This document shows, in pieces, positions 9,201-16,434 of a stretch of 16,585 bases of DNA. Numbering within the stretch: position 1 is the first letter of the stretch; every line of letters starts with the position of its first letter. The notes beneath the pieces are model-generated. The model worked only from the letters and a program-made list of their open reading frames with translations. It searched no databases and was not told the DNA's origin. Source of the stretch: M50B91 sp964526665 (GTDB lineage: Bacteria; Patescibacteriota; Gracilibacteria; UBA4473); assembly GCA_964526665.1 (NCBI GenBank), contig CAZGJL010000019.1, forward strand, positions 1 through 16,585. Direction: 5' to 3'. Position numbers and translations under genes: made by a program.

Positions 9201-12200
9201 AGTATTACCAATTCGATATTTGGTAAGAGATTTTGAAGGAAGTGATGGGCGTGACGACATCTCTGTTGCGTGGCAATCAGACGGAACAGCACAAACGATC
9301 CAATTCCTTTCTCCAGGGGCAGGAGCATATCCAGCGGGAAGTGCAGAGGCAACAGAAGACGCATCAAGATCACCGATATTAGGAACGCATGCACGTGATA
9401 TTGTGACAGTATTTCCAGATATTTTGCCAGAAGATTTTGATGCTGAAGCAACTGCAGAAGAGGTAATGGAATGTATGGCTACGCAGCAAGATGAAAACGG
9501 AATGCCAACACAACTTTTATCACAAGATATATTTTCGTCTATGAACGGAATGATTGCACCAGAGAAAAAATTTGCATGGAGAGACGCGCTTCCCTCTGTC
9601 GCAATACTTGCGCCGGGGCCACAGAGTATTTATATTCCACCATTTGCGATTCCTATTCCTATTCCAGCGATAGGATTCCCTACTCTTTGGTTAGCACCAT
9701 TACCGCCATTCATAGGTACTCTTGTTGGGCAATTTGCCTCAATGTTTCGTTTTTATATAATGCCAACAACTTCTTTGCGTTTGGGTTTTGCTACTTGTGG
9801 AGGACCACTAATTGACCCCACAATGACTCCTACAGGAATTCCATTTCCTCCTCAGTGTTTTGTGACTGTTCCACGGTTTGGAAGTGGCGATAATGGTGAT
9901 GATGGGGGAGGTGGCGGTGATGGAGGCGGAGAAACATCTTGTACGAATTTAGAGCCAGCAGAAGAATCTTCTGCACAACAAAGTCTTTCTCAACAATTGT
10001 TTGCCCCACCGGGCACAGGAGTGTCTCAATCAAATTTTAATCTGGGAGGATTGTTTATTATCAAACCAGCGAATGAACCGACAAACCGAGAAATAAAAGG
10101 AGCTGATATTTTGAGCTTGTGGGTACAAATGCAATGGAAAGAACTTACGAACTTTAAGTTTCCAAAATTCAAACTCAAGCTTCCGAAATTTGAAAAAGAA
10201 CCAGCAGATACAGAAATAAAATCGGGAGTTCTTCAAAAGTTAAAACAATCACCATTTGTAGAAGTAACGGTGAAAGAAGTGAATGTTTCTTATCCTGAGA
10301 TAAAAAAAGAAGATCTAGCAAATATGAAAAAAGAAGTAAAAAAATGGAAAAAGGATGCTACAGAAAAATTAAAACAGGAAATAAATGGATGGAATGAGAT
10401 AGGATGTACAACTTTTGAAAATGGAAAATGGATAAAAGAAGCAGAACATTGTCAGACAGATCCAGATTCTTTTACAGCAATTGGTATTGTTTCTACACTG
10501 ATACAACAAAAAGTTGAGACTGTGACACTTCGTGCGCAGGCACTTCCAGTAACGGTAACAGGAGCATTGTTAAAAACAGAACTTGATGCGTTGTCGGTTC
10601 AAATGCAGGCAGAGCAAGAACGAGTTTCTAAAATGACGAGTACTTCAGTAGGGGATTATGAGGCAGAAATATCAAACGCTCAAAATAAAATTGCAGCCAT
10701 ATTGTCGGAACCGACTATTGAGAAACATAAGGACGGTTTAGAAAAAGCATCAGGAGCGGCCGTGAAACTTGGTACAACTAAAAAAGCAACTGCTGAGCAA
10801 TCAGGGCCTATCAAACAACAAATTCCTGAAGTAAGTCCGGTTTTATCAGAGGAACAAGGAAAGATTTTAGAATTACAAGAATCATATTCAAAAGACATTG
10901 AGGATGATATAAAGAATGTTGAAAGCTTGGCACCTAAGGTGGATGCAATACAAATTGATGGATGGAATGCGGTTATTACAATAGCATTGGCGAAAATAGC
11001 AGAAATTGATCCAGCGGCTGCAGAAGGAGTATCCGTGAATGTGGCAGAAAAAAAAGCACAACAAACTGAAGCAATGGCATCGAAAAAAGCAGAAATATCA
11101 GTTGCTGCAGAAGAAAAAAAGGCAGAACAAAAAGAGGCCGCTCAAGCAGAATTTACAGAGAAAAAAGCAGCGATAAAAGAAATGCAACAAGGGCTCAAAA
11201 AGGAATTAAGAACGACATTAGAAGAAATTGCTATTGAGCCATTAGAAAAAAAATGGGAGGATTTTGGGACGGCAATAGATAAAAATCAAGAAGCACTGGA
11301 GAGGTATGTTACAGAAATTGAAAAGGTAAAAGAATTTCCTGAAAAATTAGAAAAAATTCTTGAGCAAGTACAAAAAATGGCAGATGTTGTTAATGAATAT
11401 TGGGCAACATGGATTGAAAAAAACGAACGTTCGATAGAGAAATGGAAGGAGTTTGGCGAAGATGTGAAAAAAACAATTCAGGTTTGGAAAGATATTCCTG
11501 AAATGTTAAAAAAATTCGCAGCTGCTACATCGAGTTCAAATGGTGGCTCTATGAGCAGAGGATCTATGTTTAGTTGGTTCAAAAATTTACTTCTCTCTTC
11601 TATAAAATTCCCTATTTTTAAGATGCCCAATGTTCCAGACGTGGAATTGGATCTTTCTGATATAAAAATAGGAGTGAACATTGATGTGCCAAAATTAGTT
11701 TTTTCACCGGTAAAGGTTCTTCCGCCGTCGCCACCACCTATTCCTAATTTAGAACTTTCTAAAAAGGTCACGGGGATCTTTTCTCAGATGCTTGATACTT
11801 TATGGGAACAGGGCGATTTAAGTGCTGGTCTGACAGGTCAAATAGAAGGAATTTTGGGACAAATTAAAAAGGGTGACCTGTCGGCAGAAGAGTTAAAAGG
11901 AATATTGGCAACTGTTCCTGCTGCACCTACCGTCCCCGGGATACTAGACGTAACGATTTTGCTTGATCCACTAAAACAAATCATTACAAGTGCTATTGCA
12001 GCTATTCCGGCAATACCTGTTTTGCCAGTACCTCCACAACTTCCAGAACTTGAAGTTCCGCCACTTGTTTTGCCAGGACTTCCAACACTAATTGAACCAC
12101 CAAAATTCCCTGACTTTTTGAAGATTCCAAATCTTATAATGCTCATTCCAAAAGCATTTTTTTCGCTTCTTAGTTTATTATTACGAGGGCTTATGCCGGT

Positions 12201-14961
12201 TCCAGAATGGATGGTGGCCATGTCTGTAGTTAATCCAACCAATAGAACATTAATTTTGCCATTAGACTTTTTAGGAAATGCGAAATTACCAGCGGCACCA
12301 AAGTTGGTGTTGACACCGTTGTCTTATAAATTCAAATGGGAGTTCATGCCTCTTCCTTTGTCTCTGCCAGTTGAGGTTATGGCAGCTATGTTCAATTGCG
12401 TAACAACGCAATTAACAAATTCTGCGAAAGGACTTCCGATGGGAGAATGTATTCCTGGTATGAATATGCCAGGTTTGCCCGCAACACCACAAATACCAGT
12501 AGCGGCATTAGATGCATCATTAAAAGAAATAGATACACATACATATGCATTACTGCCTGAAACAGAATCTATTGAATATGAGACATTAGATATTCCTTCA
12601 AGCGACATAACATCAAGATTTGCTTTGGCAGAACCATCAATTGTTCCTCCACACATGCAAACATGGCAGGCATCTACGAAGACCATTTCTACATCAGATT
12701 TCCCTCAATCAGTTCCTTCTAATTTCGATGTTGATACAATAACATCAGAAACAAGTATTCCAACTATGCCACCTGAGATTTTATTTTTTGATGAAGATTC
12801 ACAAGAGGTAGAATCCATTATGAGATATCCATTAAATGGAAAACGTTTCTCTTCTACCATAGAAGATCTTGATCGAGATGGAGTAGAAGAAATTATTTTT
12901 TCTATCAATGCTCAATTATTTTTAAAACGACGTGTTCTTCCAACAATGACAACAGAAGAAAGTGATGAGGAGTTTGAAGTTTCACAGAATATTACAGAAT
13001 GGAGCATGGAGCGTTTTGCAGGAGGATTTTCTCCAACGAAAAAAATATTATCCTCTGTAGAAGCAGATGGATCTATGTTTAGATTTCTTCCTGATGATAC
13101 TAATGAAGCAAATTATTTTGAATGGATTATTTCAGAGCGTCCAGATCGTGTTTTTGAATCATCTACACCAGCGGTAGAAAGAGCATCTGACACATGGCGA
13201 AGAATAGGATTCTTGATTCGTCCTCCTGCTGCTAAATATGAAATTCGTCCAGTAGGAGCCCAGATTACATCAGTAAAGGGTTCGCCTATTATGTATGGAA
13301 CACCGTTAAAAACACTTGAATCAAGAGGCTCAGGGTTTTGTAATGATGAAGCAAGCCAATTACCATTTTTCGCCGAAGAAACAATCTTTGTTGGGAAAGC
13401 TGAAAAATCTCGTTTGCTTATAAAAACACTTGCGAGAAAGGGACAACAAAAAGAAGAGAGAGAAATTGAATTACGAAAAGGAGAAGAAACGGTAGTTGAT
13501 TTTGCAGAAGTTTGTTTGTCTCGTGGGAAAGTTCAATATCTTGAATTTGCAAATACAGAAAGGCTTATACCAAAAAAAGATGATTATTTCTTTTCTGGAA
13601 TGCGTTTGGAACTCGGAGGAGGAGATCATGTGGAACTAGATCTTTTTGATGATACGAATATATCAATATGGGAAGGAGAACGTTATGAATTGCATCAGTT
13701 TAATTCTCGAGAAAAACTTATTTCAACTTTCAAGCAACTTTCACGAGGAAATTATTATGGTCAAATGAAAGCTTTTTCAGGAGATGACACGAGTTGGACA
13801 CGTTCAAAGTATTTACTTCATGATCCACAAAAAATAGATGATATTACTTCACCACAATTGAATACTCGTAGGGGAACACAACGAACTGTTTTATTAGGAA
13901 AAGAGATTGAGATTGATGCATCAAATTCTTATGAAAACCAGAAATTGGAACGGGTATGGTGGGAAGTAAAAGGAGAGACGTTGATGGATTCAGCTTCAAG
14001 TGAATATTCGCCAATAGAACTGTTGAAAATATTGCTTCCAGCGGAGCATCATACATACTCCTTTCCAGTTGTATTACACGCACTCGATATTTCAGGAAAC
14101 AAATCGAGGTTATCAATTGAGATTGAAGTGGTGGCTCCAAAACTACTCCTCCGAGAAGCAAGTGCTCGGGATGCTCGCTTATCAGGAAAAGTTGTTTCAG
14201 GAACAGAAGGGATTCAAACATGGTTCCTTCGTGATCGTGATGGTCGTCAGGAGATTTTGTCTCGTACAACTACTTCGGGGAAAGATGGTTCATTTGTTCT
14301 TGAAGATCTTTCTCGACAAGGAGGAGCGCTTTTACATGATAAATACACAAAAGAAACTCGTGCGGAAGTTTTGAAAACGGGACGCCCTGTTCTTCTTGAT
14401 GAAGAATTAAGTCAATTTGTAAAAGCAGCGACAGCAAAAACTCCATTAAGTATTGATGTTCGTGAAAAGACAGGGGAAACGGCCATGACAGTTTCTTTTG
14501 TTGCACCAAAGAAACAAAACATTTCTCTTCCAGAAAAAGAGGGGATAGTCGTTACAAAGATTTCTTCAACAGAAATTCAACTCATGGATCCAGAAGAAGA
14601 TGGAATTACTTGGAGGAAAATAAACGATGAACGATATGAACTGTGGGATGCTAGTGTATCAAAAGCAATTGGAACACTTGATAACCAAGGGCAATTCAAA
14701 TCACTTCTCCCTACTATTTATTTGCGCACACAGGCTTCGGCAGATGATGATACTCCGGTTGTATTTGAAGTATGGAGAGAACGTCATTTATTAGCTAAGT
14801 TCTCGATTCCGATTCCTGAAAAAATTACTATAAAAGAAGGGAGTTTTATTAATCTAGAGAAGATAAATGTAGAACAAGATATTTTCTTCGAAGAAAAAGT
14901 TGACGCTCTTAAGGATTTTTTGCAAAATCCCCGCACTGAGCTTGAAAAAAAAGCAATATAA
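3154..14961 (+). CDS. Giant secreted multi-domain protein (3,935 aa; Ig-like, FG-GAP-like, coiled coil)
   Basis: One uninterrupted frame of 3,935 codons ends in TAA. Residues 1-31 form a Sec signal peptide. Next come an alpha/beta-looking N-terminal region (~32-450) with GDVPLPVV (130-137) and EIWHGVIRSD (178-187); an acidic Ca-binding-like patch, DWDGEDTDDDDRKD (479-492); a hydrophobic Pro-rich stretch ending in LPxLP repeats (~828-864); Ig-like domains (~878-1400); two FG-GAP/VCBS-like motifs (~1714 and ~1814); a DUF11-like beta domain (~1930-2020); Pro- and Gly-rich linkers (~2159-2260); a long coiled coil (~2380-2790); a hydrophobic Pro-rich region (~2810-3115); a third FG-GAP-like motif (~3235-3245); and PKD-like and carboxypeptidase-regulatory-like beta domains (~3567-3720). 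About twenty Cys are scattered along it. No LPXTG, autotransporter barrel or C-terminal membrane anchor is visible. The start gives a typical basic n-region, although no Shine-Dalgarno lies nearby (GGAGAA ends 29 bases upstream). It is probably a surface or secreted adhesive/structural protein, by inference from the architecture. Confidence 0.93.
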   Translation: MPRAIRKSFKNWMSFLLIFCVLSPSISSALAAPFWENWLGEAPEASIPEVIRTRLVSILVEEELLENDALATKIERYAVDVQKAIDGQAILVPVSRDTSPLDLWIGNSQLYFSGHENNHRSQLVGTVFIGDVPLPVVDRGGRLHATPWPLTDFDNPSYFWNKERERFVWQGGGDEQAEIWHGVIRSDSSTEAGRNLDLRGYFDRNHRVHTGDETFAKKAFIADLPQQRIGISEQQKLLYQNWIDHLEDFSYLRFNKNWVNTMFEDMNPAETVPLELLPEAEGIDTEPDFSALPDAMSKDVIDQMAQRYLGAARETMVSMLQPAYVSGRWDTDELDTTISLIAKKDEWAANLLRTANDEVEDIFRDKLTDPLLEIPADILLRTEHKYQPYENLFGVNVPLGASITKELYWNGILLSEFEKWGWNAVDQEMQSFVVDREFPAENCSLLRGTVPEENHPAGQLAEMNRVYNFSTAALDSCIDWDGEDTDDDDRKDHIYEGCCAQNIAFGGSGFELSAPDCRANSTHWDPICVPVEDPEWQCGLSLLEHPLPLLISWEYIGAEAPVFDLKGARPVTTGLLGAQGCESLIEELDDSENQKEISSLMFHDEPRLETLQAQVAAPGVNAMPADDPRGASFYDTDTVFHRIEFPTSFDFIGETGESIVREDQEVVMQSNLETALTNTIDSITSTPGNTGKILITDFDTTLWKNENLQVELVDALLWLGKDLEQKHVEMLHGAFSSPIDGARILGDSEFDGYEVIEVIAEIADQKTLKLSFEQGEEDPSNTFQNAERESNSFHPQKSSSNKKDKEETDALLFPSSEKEGCSGENIIFWPVKCLIPWIAALPEVILQTIPVLPDLPKLPSLPELREMKKEREESVLTSLVVVPSDIVITSKDVTPITIAVSLLNEKGESYSLPTEVSLSASSADALDFFTISPEPTREAVMGKTQFSLLPRTRDVGGKFSFTISAEGVSIDIPVTVTQNKLFLTVEETEVIAGEVKSIPVRIRALDMKNLVAEDAEGMEIQLASEQGTFSSGGTGVLRNGVAETLFFPGKIAGKKFLSLRDTEELLPEERVEFEIKPAAPARISLEIPPVLVRNGAPKDITAFVKDRYGNVIKENVPTVEWGNTDDAIIKGNTLSLATEETDVLTISAQLPEIDSSRVSQEVLVIESPQLLAELTEDSLIAGTKEPLWVRVTTDEELPGLFDIFVLGTGGRGLFDSQVTLEDGVLELPIYAGTRAGEGTITLEAPGFGSITFMIEILPADPYKIDLTTERTVLQIEDERRNTLLVRVLDRYGNEVPFVGEEITFLQNPGEKWSGDDITELEEAGVFDAASPVKAYLEKQAVDTELTFSPVVEFDPPTARITNGAREIEINTQETGGNLYLVATAVGLIPDTLELEVVQVLKQSAFDDDLSPKSLLTLLLGHDGGNLATENFGNKFLFSGETQAVATLLQDNKPQKINFSLDPSGVVGEGVLKAEVGNEFSFLVNDVVRATINFEESPTWNDKEKGWVFTPTDVASLSQRGTVLRRNKVPILQIFPGGGIRPEAQISLIGTDSWRKWSVQHETDGAIGILSFPEDNGKEKTNTLSFESLDPAISVQSFFTGKSTTAAQGVAAFDMNSEESEERLLRSSYVSIENALTEPGIGWTTPWKPGTMFAAGNNIGESVRIAASDAGVLLGDPSLSLPTQNTPSELQLTEEVGQVLWVSPWGTIDEVVSGDLNGDGRAEIFPRSGKNLSVLYHDRHQLDNFRDAGLLLRFTDGVKKIAVHNDSLGNMIHLIQLNEEGDLVFHRNEKGVLTRESIDLGLSRPIVNIDVAELNGDKYEDLILLDDENSLWFAYGHNETWYSAQFVDSFAARFENLEELYNAEAEQAGQQLKIRPFPQLQQFFARFVGVEDSAWSGETRLVQNREFVSFIDNKRFDALYKVKGEEATEDDGDVVSVIPGQRLLHSLKISGNNNALSELELIIPQSIGFRFEESSFTCSGCKTLPEVSVKPEILHITVGDLPAHSMVTFSWETIAEEVLPIRYLVRDFEGSDGRDDISVAWQSDGTAQTIQFLSPGAGAYPAGSAEATEDASRSPILGTHARDIVTVFPDILPEDFDAEATAEEVMECMATQQDENGMPTQLLSQDIFSSMNGMIAPEKKFAWRDALPSVAILAPGPQSIYIPPFAIPIPIPAIGFPTLWLAPLPPFIGTLVGQFASMFRFYIMPTTSLRLGFATCGGPLIDPTMTPTGIPFPPQCFVTVPRFGSGDNGDDGGGGGDGGGETSCTNLEPAEESSAQQSLSQQLFAPPGTGVSQSNFNLGGLFIIKPANEPTNREIKGADILSLWVQMQWKELTNFKFPKFKLKLPKFEKEPADTEIKSGVLQKLKQSPFVEVTVKEVNVSYPEIKKEDLANMKKEVKKWKKDATEKLKQEINGWNEIGCTTFENGKWIKEAEHCQTDPDSFTAIGIVSTLIQQKVETVTLRAQALPVTVTGALLKTELDALSVQMQAEQERVSKMTSTSVGDYEAEISNAQNKIAAILSEPTIEKHKDGLEKASGAAVKLGTTKKATAEQSGPIKQQIPEVSPVLSEEQGKILELQESYSKDIEDDIKNVESLAPKVDAIQIDGWNAVITIALAKIAEIDPAAAEGVSVNVAEKKAQQTEAMASKKAEISVAAEEKKAEQKEAAQAEFTEKKAAIKEMQQGLKKELRTTLEEIAIEPLEKKWEDFGTAIDKNQEALERYVTEIEKVKEFPEKLEKILEQVQKMADVVNEYWATWIEKNERSIEKWKEFGEDVKKTIQVWKDIPEMLKKFAAATSSSNGGSMSRGSMFSWFKNLLLSSIKFPIFKMPNVPDVELDLSDIKIGVNIDVPKLVFSPVKVLPPSPPPIPNLELSKKVTGIFSQMLDTLWEQGDLSAGLTGQIEGILGQIKKGDLSAEELKGILATVPAAPTVPGILDVTILLDPLKQIITSAIAAIPAIPVLPVPPQLPELEVPPLVLPGLPTLIEPPKFPDFLKIPNLIMLIPKAFFSLLSLLLRGLMPVPEWMVAMSVVNPTNRTLILPLDFLGNAKLPAAPKLVLTPLSYKFKWEFMPLPLSLPVEVMAAMFNCVTTQLTNSAKGLPMGECIPGMNMPGLPATPQIPVAALDASLKEIDTHTYALLPETESIEYETLDIPSSDITSRFALAEPSIVPPHMQTWQASTKTISTSDFPQSVPSNFDVDTITSETSIPTMPPEILFFDEDSQEVESIMRYPLNGKRFSSTIEDLDRDGVEEIIFSINAQLFLKRRVLPTMTTEESDEEFEVSQNITEWSMERFAGGFSPTKKILSSVEADGSMFRFLPDDTNEANYFEWIISERPDRVFESSTPAVERASDTWRRIGFLIRPPAAKYEIRPVGAQITSVKGSPIMYGTPLKTLESRGSGFCNDEASQLPFFAEETIFVGKAEKSRLLIKTLARKGQQKEEREIELRKGEETVVDFAEVCLSRGKVQYLEFANTERLIPKKDDYFFSGMRLELGGGDHVELDLFDDTNISIWEGERYELHQFNSREKLISTFKQLSRGNYYGQMKAFSGDDTSWTRSKYLLHDPQKIDDITSPQLNTRRGTQRTVLLGKEIEIDASNSYENQKLERVWWEVKGETLMDSASSEYSPIELLKILLPAEHHTYSFPVVLHALDISGNKSRLSIEIEVVAPKLLLREASARDARLSGKVVSGTEGIQTWFLRDRDGRQEILSRTTTSGKDGSFVLEDLSRQGGALLHDKYTKETRAEVLKTGRPVLLDEELSQFVKAATAKTPLSIDVREKTGETAMTVSFVAPKKQNISLPEKEGIVVTKISSTEIQLMDPEEDGITWRKINDERYELWDASVSKAIGTLDNQGQFKSLLPTIYLRTQASADDDTPVVFEVWRERHLLAKFSIPIPEKITIKEGSFINLEKINVEQDIFFEEKVDALKDFLQNPRTELEKKAI
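5785..7356 (+). other. Tandem bacterial Ig-like domains in the giant protein
   Basis: Residues ~878-1400 are beta-rich repeats of about 100 residues. They carry the invasin/Big_1-type phrase DRYGN twice (VKDRYGNVI from ~1104, VLDRYGNEV from ~1287) and repeated openings of the 'xLTxExTEVIAGE' kind. I count about four or five units; the limits are approximate. Such arrays usually act as rigid extracellular stalks. Confidence 0.7.
8275..8640 (+). other. Two FG-GAP/VCBS-like repeats in the giant protein
   Basis: DLNGDGRAEIF (from residue 1714) and VAELNGDKYEDLIL (from 1810) match the D-x-(N/D)-x-D-(G)-xx-D/E calcium-binding core followed by hydrophobics, typical of FG-GAP/VCBS beta-propeller blades. 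They are about 97 residues apart. A third, EDLDRDGVEEIIF (~3237-3249), lies about 1,400 residues further on. Confidence 0.7.
10280..11520 (+). other. Long coiled-coil region of the giant protein
   Basis: Residues ~2380-2790 are dominated by Lys, Glu, Ala and Gln with heptad-like hydrophobics, densest at ~2632-2690, where KKA/EKKA units recur. A long extended alpha-helical rod is the likely structure. It is bounded on both sides by KFPxF motifs (2335 and 2818). Confidence 0.75.
11581..12500 (+). other. Hydrophobic proline-rich region of the giant protein
   Basis: Residues ~2810-3115 are rich in Pro, Leu, Ile and Val, with IPAIPVLP and LPGLPTL style repeats at 2950-2980 and a strongly hydrophobic stretch around 2994-3014 (IMLIP, FFSLLSLLL). 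It could embed in or lie against a membrane or envelope layer, or form polyproline-type structure. No homologous family is recognised. Confidence 0.6.
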
Positions 14962-14970
14962 GGGTATAAT
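14942..14970 (+). promoter_or_regulatory. Near-consensus sigma70 promoter placed for a leaderless TPR transcript
   Basis: TTGAAA (14942-14947), exactly 17 bases, then TATAAT (14965-14970). It overlaps the last codons and stop of the giant gene. A start seven bases after the -10 box falls on 14977, the A of the TPR gene's ATG, so the mRNA could have no leader. There is no good Shine-Dalgarno: AGGG (14961-14964) is 12 bases from the ATG. Confidence 0.7.
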
Positions 14971-14976
14971 GTCTGG

Positions 14977-15573
14977 ATGGAATATGATCAATTTGTCATC
15001 GATCTTCTTGCACAGTCAGAGGATGCAAAACTTTCTGGAGATTTCCAGGCAGCTATTAAGGTTCTTCAAAAAATTATTATGCATGAACCACAATGTTTTG
15101 AAGCTTTTGAAGAATTGGGTGATAATTTCCTTTCATCAAAAGATTTCAATAAAGCAGAAAAAGCACTTCGTGAGGCGATTCGTATTTCACCAAAATCAGC
15201 AAATGCGCATTATTTACTGGGGTTTCTTTTTTCTCAGCAACAAAACTGGGCAGCAAGTGTGAAAGCATTACAGGTAGCAGATGATCAGTCACCCAATCAT
15301 CCTGAGATTTTACGATGTTTGGGATGGAGTTATTACAATCAGAATAGAAAATCAGCACAAGGAGTAGCATTGCTTGAACGTTCAACAATACTCTCACCAG
15401 AAGACCCCAATATATTGTGTGACCTTGGTGTATGCTATATGAACTCACATCAACATGAACGTGCTCAGCAAGTGTTCCGAAAAGTAATCACCATTGCTCC
15501 AAATTCAGATCAAGCACGTGAATGTCAGAATTTTTTGAATATATTGAAGCACGGTAATAACACAGGGAAATAA
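14977..15573 (+). CDS. TPR-repeat protein (198 aa, five repeats)
   Basis: The protein consists almost wholly of tetratricopeptide repeats at about residues 5-38, 41-74, 75-108, 109-143 and 144-177. Each ends with the conserved Pro (38, 72, 106, 141, 175) and the spacing is 34-35 residues. Typical positions are visible, such as NAHYLLGFLF and NILCDLGVCYM for helix A and the KAL/RAQQVF helix B motifs. It has no signal peptide or membrane segment, so it is probably a cytoplasmic protein-protein adaptor. It begins 16 bases after the giant gene's stop and could be read through from it, but it has its own promoter overlapping that gene's end. The partner is unknown. The second ATG at 14969 is in another frame and leads into a shadow ORF. 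Confidence 0.92.
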   Translation: MEYDQFVIDLLAQSEDAKLSGDFQAAIKVLQKIIMHEPQCFEAFEELGDNFLSSKDFNKAEKALREAIRISPKSANAHYLLGFLFSQQQNWAASVKALQVADDQSPNHPEILRCLGWSYYNQNRKSAQGVALLERSTILSPEDPNILCDLGVCYMNSHQHERAQQVFRKVITIAPNSDQARECQNFLNILKHGNNTGK

Positions 15574-15575
15574 TT

Positions 15576-15603
15576 TTGCTAGAAAAGAGGAAATAGCTAA
15601 AAT
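15576..15603 (+). promoter_or_regulatory. Weak candidate promoter of the thioredoxin gene
   Basis: TTGCTA (15576-15581), 16 bases, TAAAAT (15598-15603); matches are 4/6 and 5/6. Transcription would start near 15610, leaving about 23 bases before the preferred ATG at 15633. Co-transcription with the TPR gene is equally possible, since no terminator lies between them. Confidence 0.35.
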
Positions 15604-15632
15604 ATATGTACTCACTTTTAATTTATATAAAA

Positions 15633-15941
15633 ATGGTACAACAAATTACGGCTACTGATTTTGAAGCAGAAGTTTTGAAATCTTCAGATGCAGTCATAGT
15701 AGATTTTTTCGCTACATGGTGCGGACCATGTCAGGGAATGATGCCTGTTCTTGAAAACTTAGAAGGACAACTTCCTGCGGGAGTAAAAATTGTAAAAATT
15801 GATGTAGACCAAGCTCCAGAAGTTGCTTCTGAGTATGGAATTATGTCTATTCCAGCATTTAAAGCATTTAAAGATGGAAAGGTTATAAACGAAGCTGTAG
15901 GAACACAGTCAGTTGAACAATTATTAGCAATGGTGGCTTAA
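15633..15941 (+). CDS. trxA: Thioredoxin
   Basis: A 102-residue single-domain thioredoxin that reduces protein disulfides in the cytoplasm through a Cys pair recycled by thioredoxin reductase. Visible hallmarks, numbered from the ATG at 15633, are the active site WCGPC (29-33), the buried acidic Asp24, Pro38 in the helix after the active site, the cis-Pro loop SIPAF (72-76) and the Gly pair (82, 90). Length and spacing match the family. An in-frame ATG at 15606 would add nine residues (MYSLLIYIK), too short and too weakly arranged for a signal peptide. Thioredoxins usually begin like MVQQITATDF, so 15633 is preferred. GAGGAA at 15587-15592 is 13 bases from the earlier ATG and gives it only weak support. 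The residues after the active site (QGM) differ from the common K/R-x-x. It ends just before a strong terminator. Confidence 0.95.
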   Translation: MVQQITATDFEAEVLKSSDAVIVDFFATWCGPCQGMMPVLENLEGQLPAGVKIVKIDVDQAPEVASEYGIMSIPAFKAFKDGKVINEAVGTQSVEQLLAMVA

Positions 15942-15962
15942 TTGCTTCTGTTGTAAATAAAT

Positions 15963-15994
15963 AAAAAGGTGCAGTCATCTGACTGCACCTTTTT
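15963..15994. terminator. Strong bidirectional terminator between convergent genes
   Basis: AAAAAGGTGCAGTCA (15963-15977) pairs perfectly with TGACTGCACCTTTTT (15980-15994). The GC-rich core is flanked by A and T runs, so it ends transcripts from both sides: the thioredoxin gene (+, stop at 15941) and the membrane-protein gene (-, stop at 16011). Confidence 0.95.
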
Positions 15995-16010
15995 ATTAGG
16001 AGAAAAATAA

Positions 16011-16430
16011 TTACTTCTCTTTTCTTTTCCGCCAGAAGATAATCCAAAAAGGAATTCCAACAAGCAACATAGCGAGTCCATCTACCATGTTTTCTTGTTT
16101 GCTTCTTTTAAAGCGAAGCTTGTTTTCTTCCATTCGAGTAATTTTGCATTCTTCAATTTCTTCTTCTGTTCGTATATATGGTTGTGAGACATCTTTTTCC
16201 ATACTTGTTTCAATACGACGATTGTGGTCATATTTACATTCCTCACTAGAAACTATGTTATAGGGCTCTGTCTGAAAGTTGAATACGTACAACTTCATTG
16301 TTGCATTAAGCAACATGACGCCTCCGACGGCACTTAAGATGATACCTGTTACCGCTCCACCAAACCGAAGAAGATCAGGAAGCCAGGCTAATTTTTTTTC
16401 TGTCATTTTTTTGTTTTTAAGAAATAACAT
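16011..16430 (-). CDS. Small two-helix membrane protein, unknown function
   Basis: 139 residues from ATG at 16430 to TAA at 16011. Two hydrophobic helices lie at about 23-42 (FGGAVTGIILSAVGGVMLL) and 116-133 (MVDGLAMLLVGIPFWIIFW). Lys-rich ends (KNKK...EKK; RKRKEK) put both termini in the cytoplasm, with a charged loop of about 70 residues outside. The loop holds two Cys (65, 95) that could form a disulfide, and is rich in Glu. An alternative start is Met9 (16406, MTEKK); neither has a Shine-Dalgarno. The promoter at 16435-16463 favours the first. No family recognised. It is convergent with thioredoxin and shares its terminator. Confidence 0.8.
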   Translation of the reverse strand: MLFLKNKKMTEKKLAWLPDLLRFGGAVTGIILSAVGGVMLLNATMKLYVFNFQTEPYNIVSSEECKYDHNRRIETSMEKDVSQPYIRTEEEIEECKITRMEENKLRFKRSKQENMVDGLAMLLVGIPFWIIFWRKRKEK

Positions 16431-16434
16431 TCAA

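Noticed and set aside
3154..14961. Recoding of UGA as glycine (Gracilibacteria-type code)
   Set aside because: The giant frame and the other genes read through with no in-frame TGA at all, and glycine uses ordinary GGN codons, mostly GGA. Standard code fits.
14900..15262. 120-codon plus-strand frame overlapping the giant gene's end and the TPR gene
   Set aside because: The TPR frame in the same region has five clear repeats; this one is a shadow with no recognisable content.
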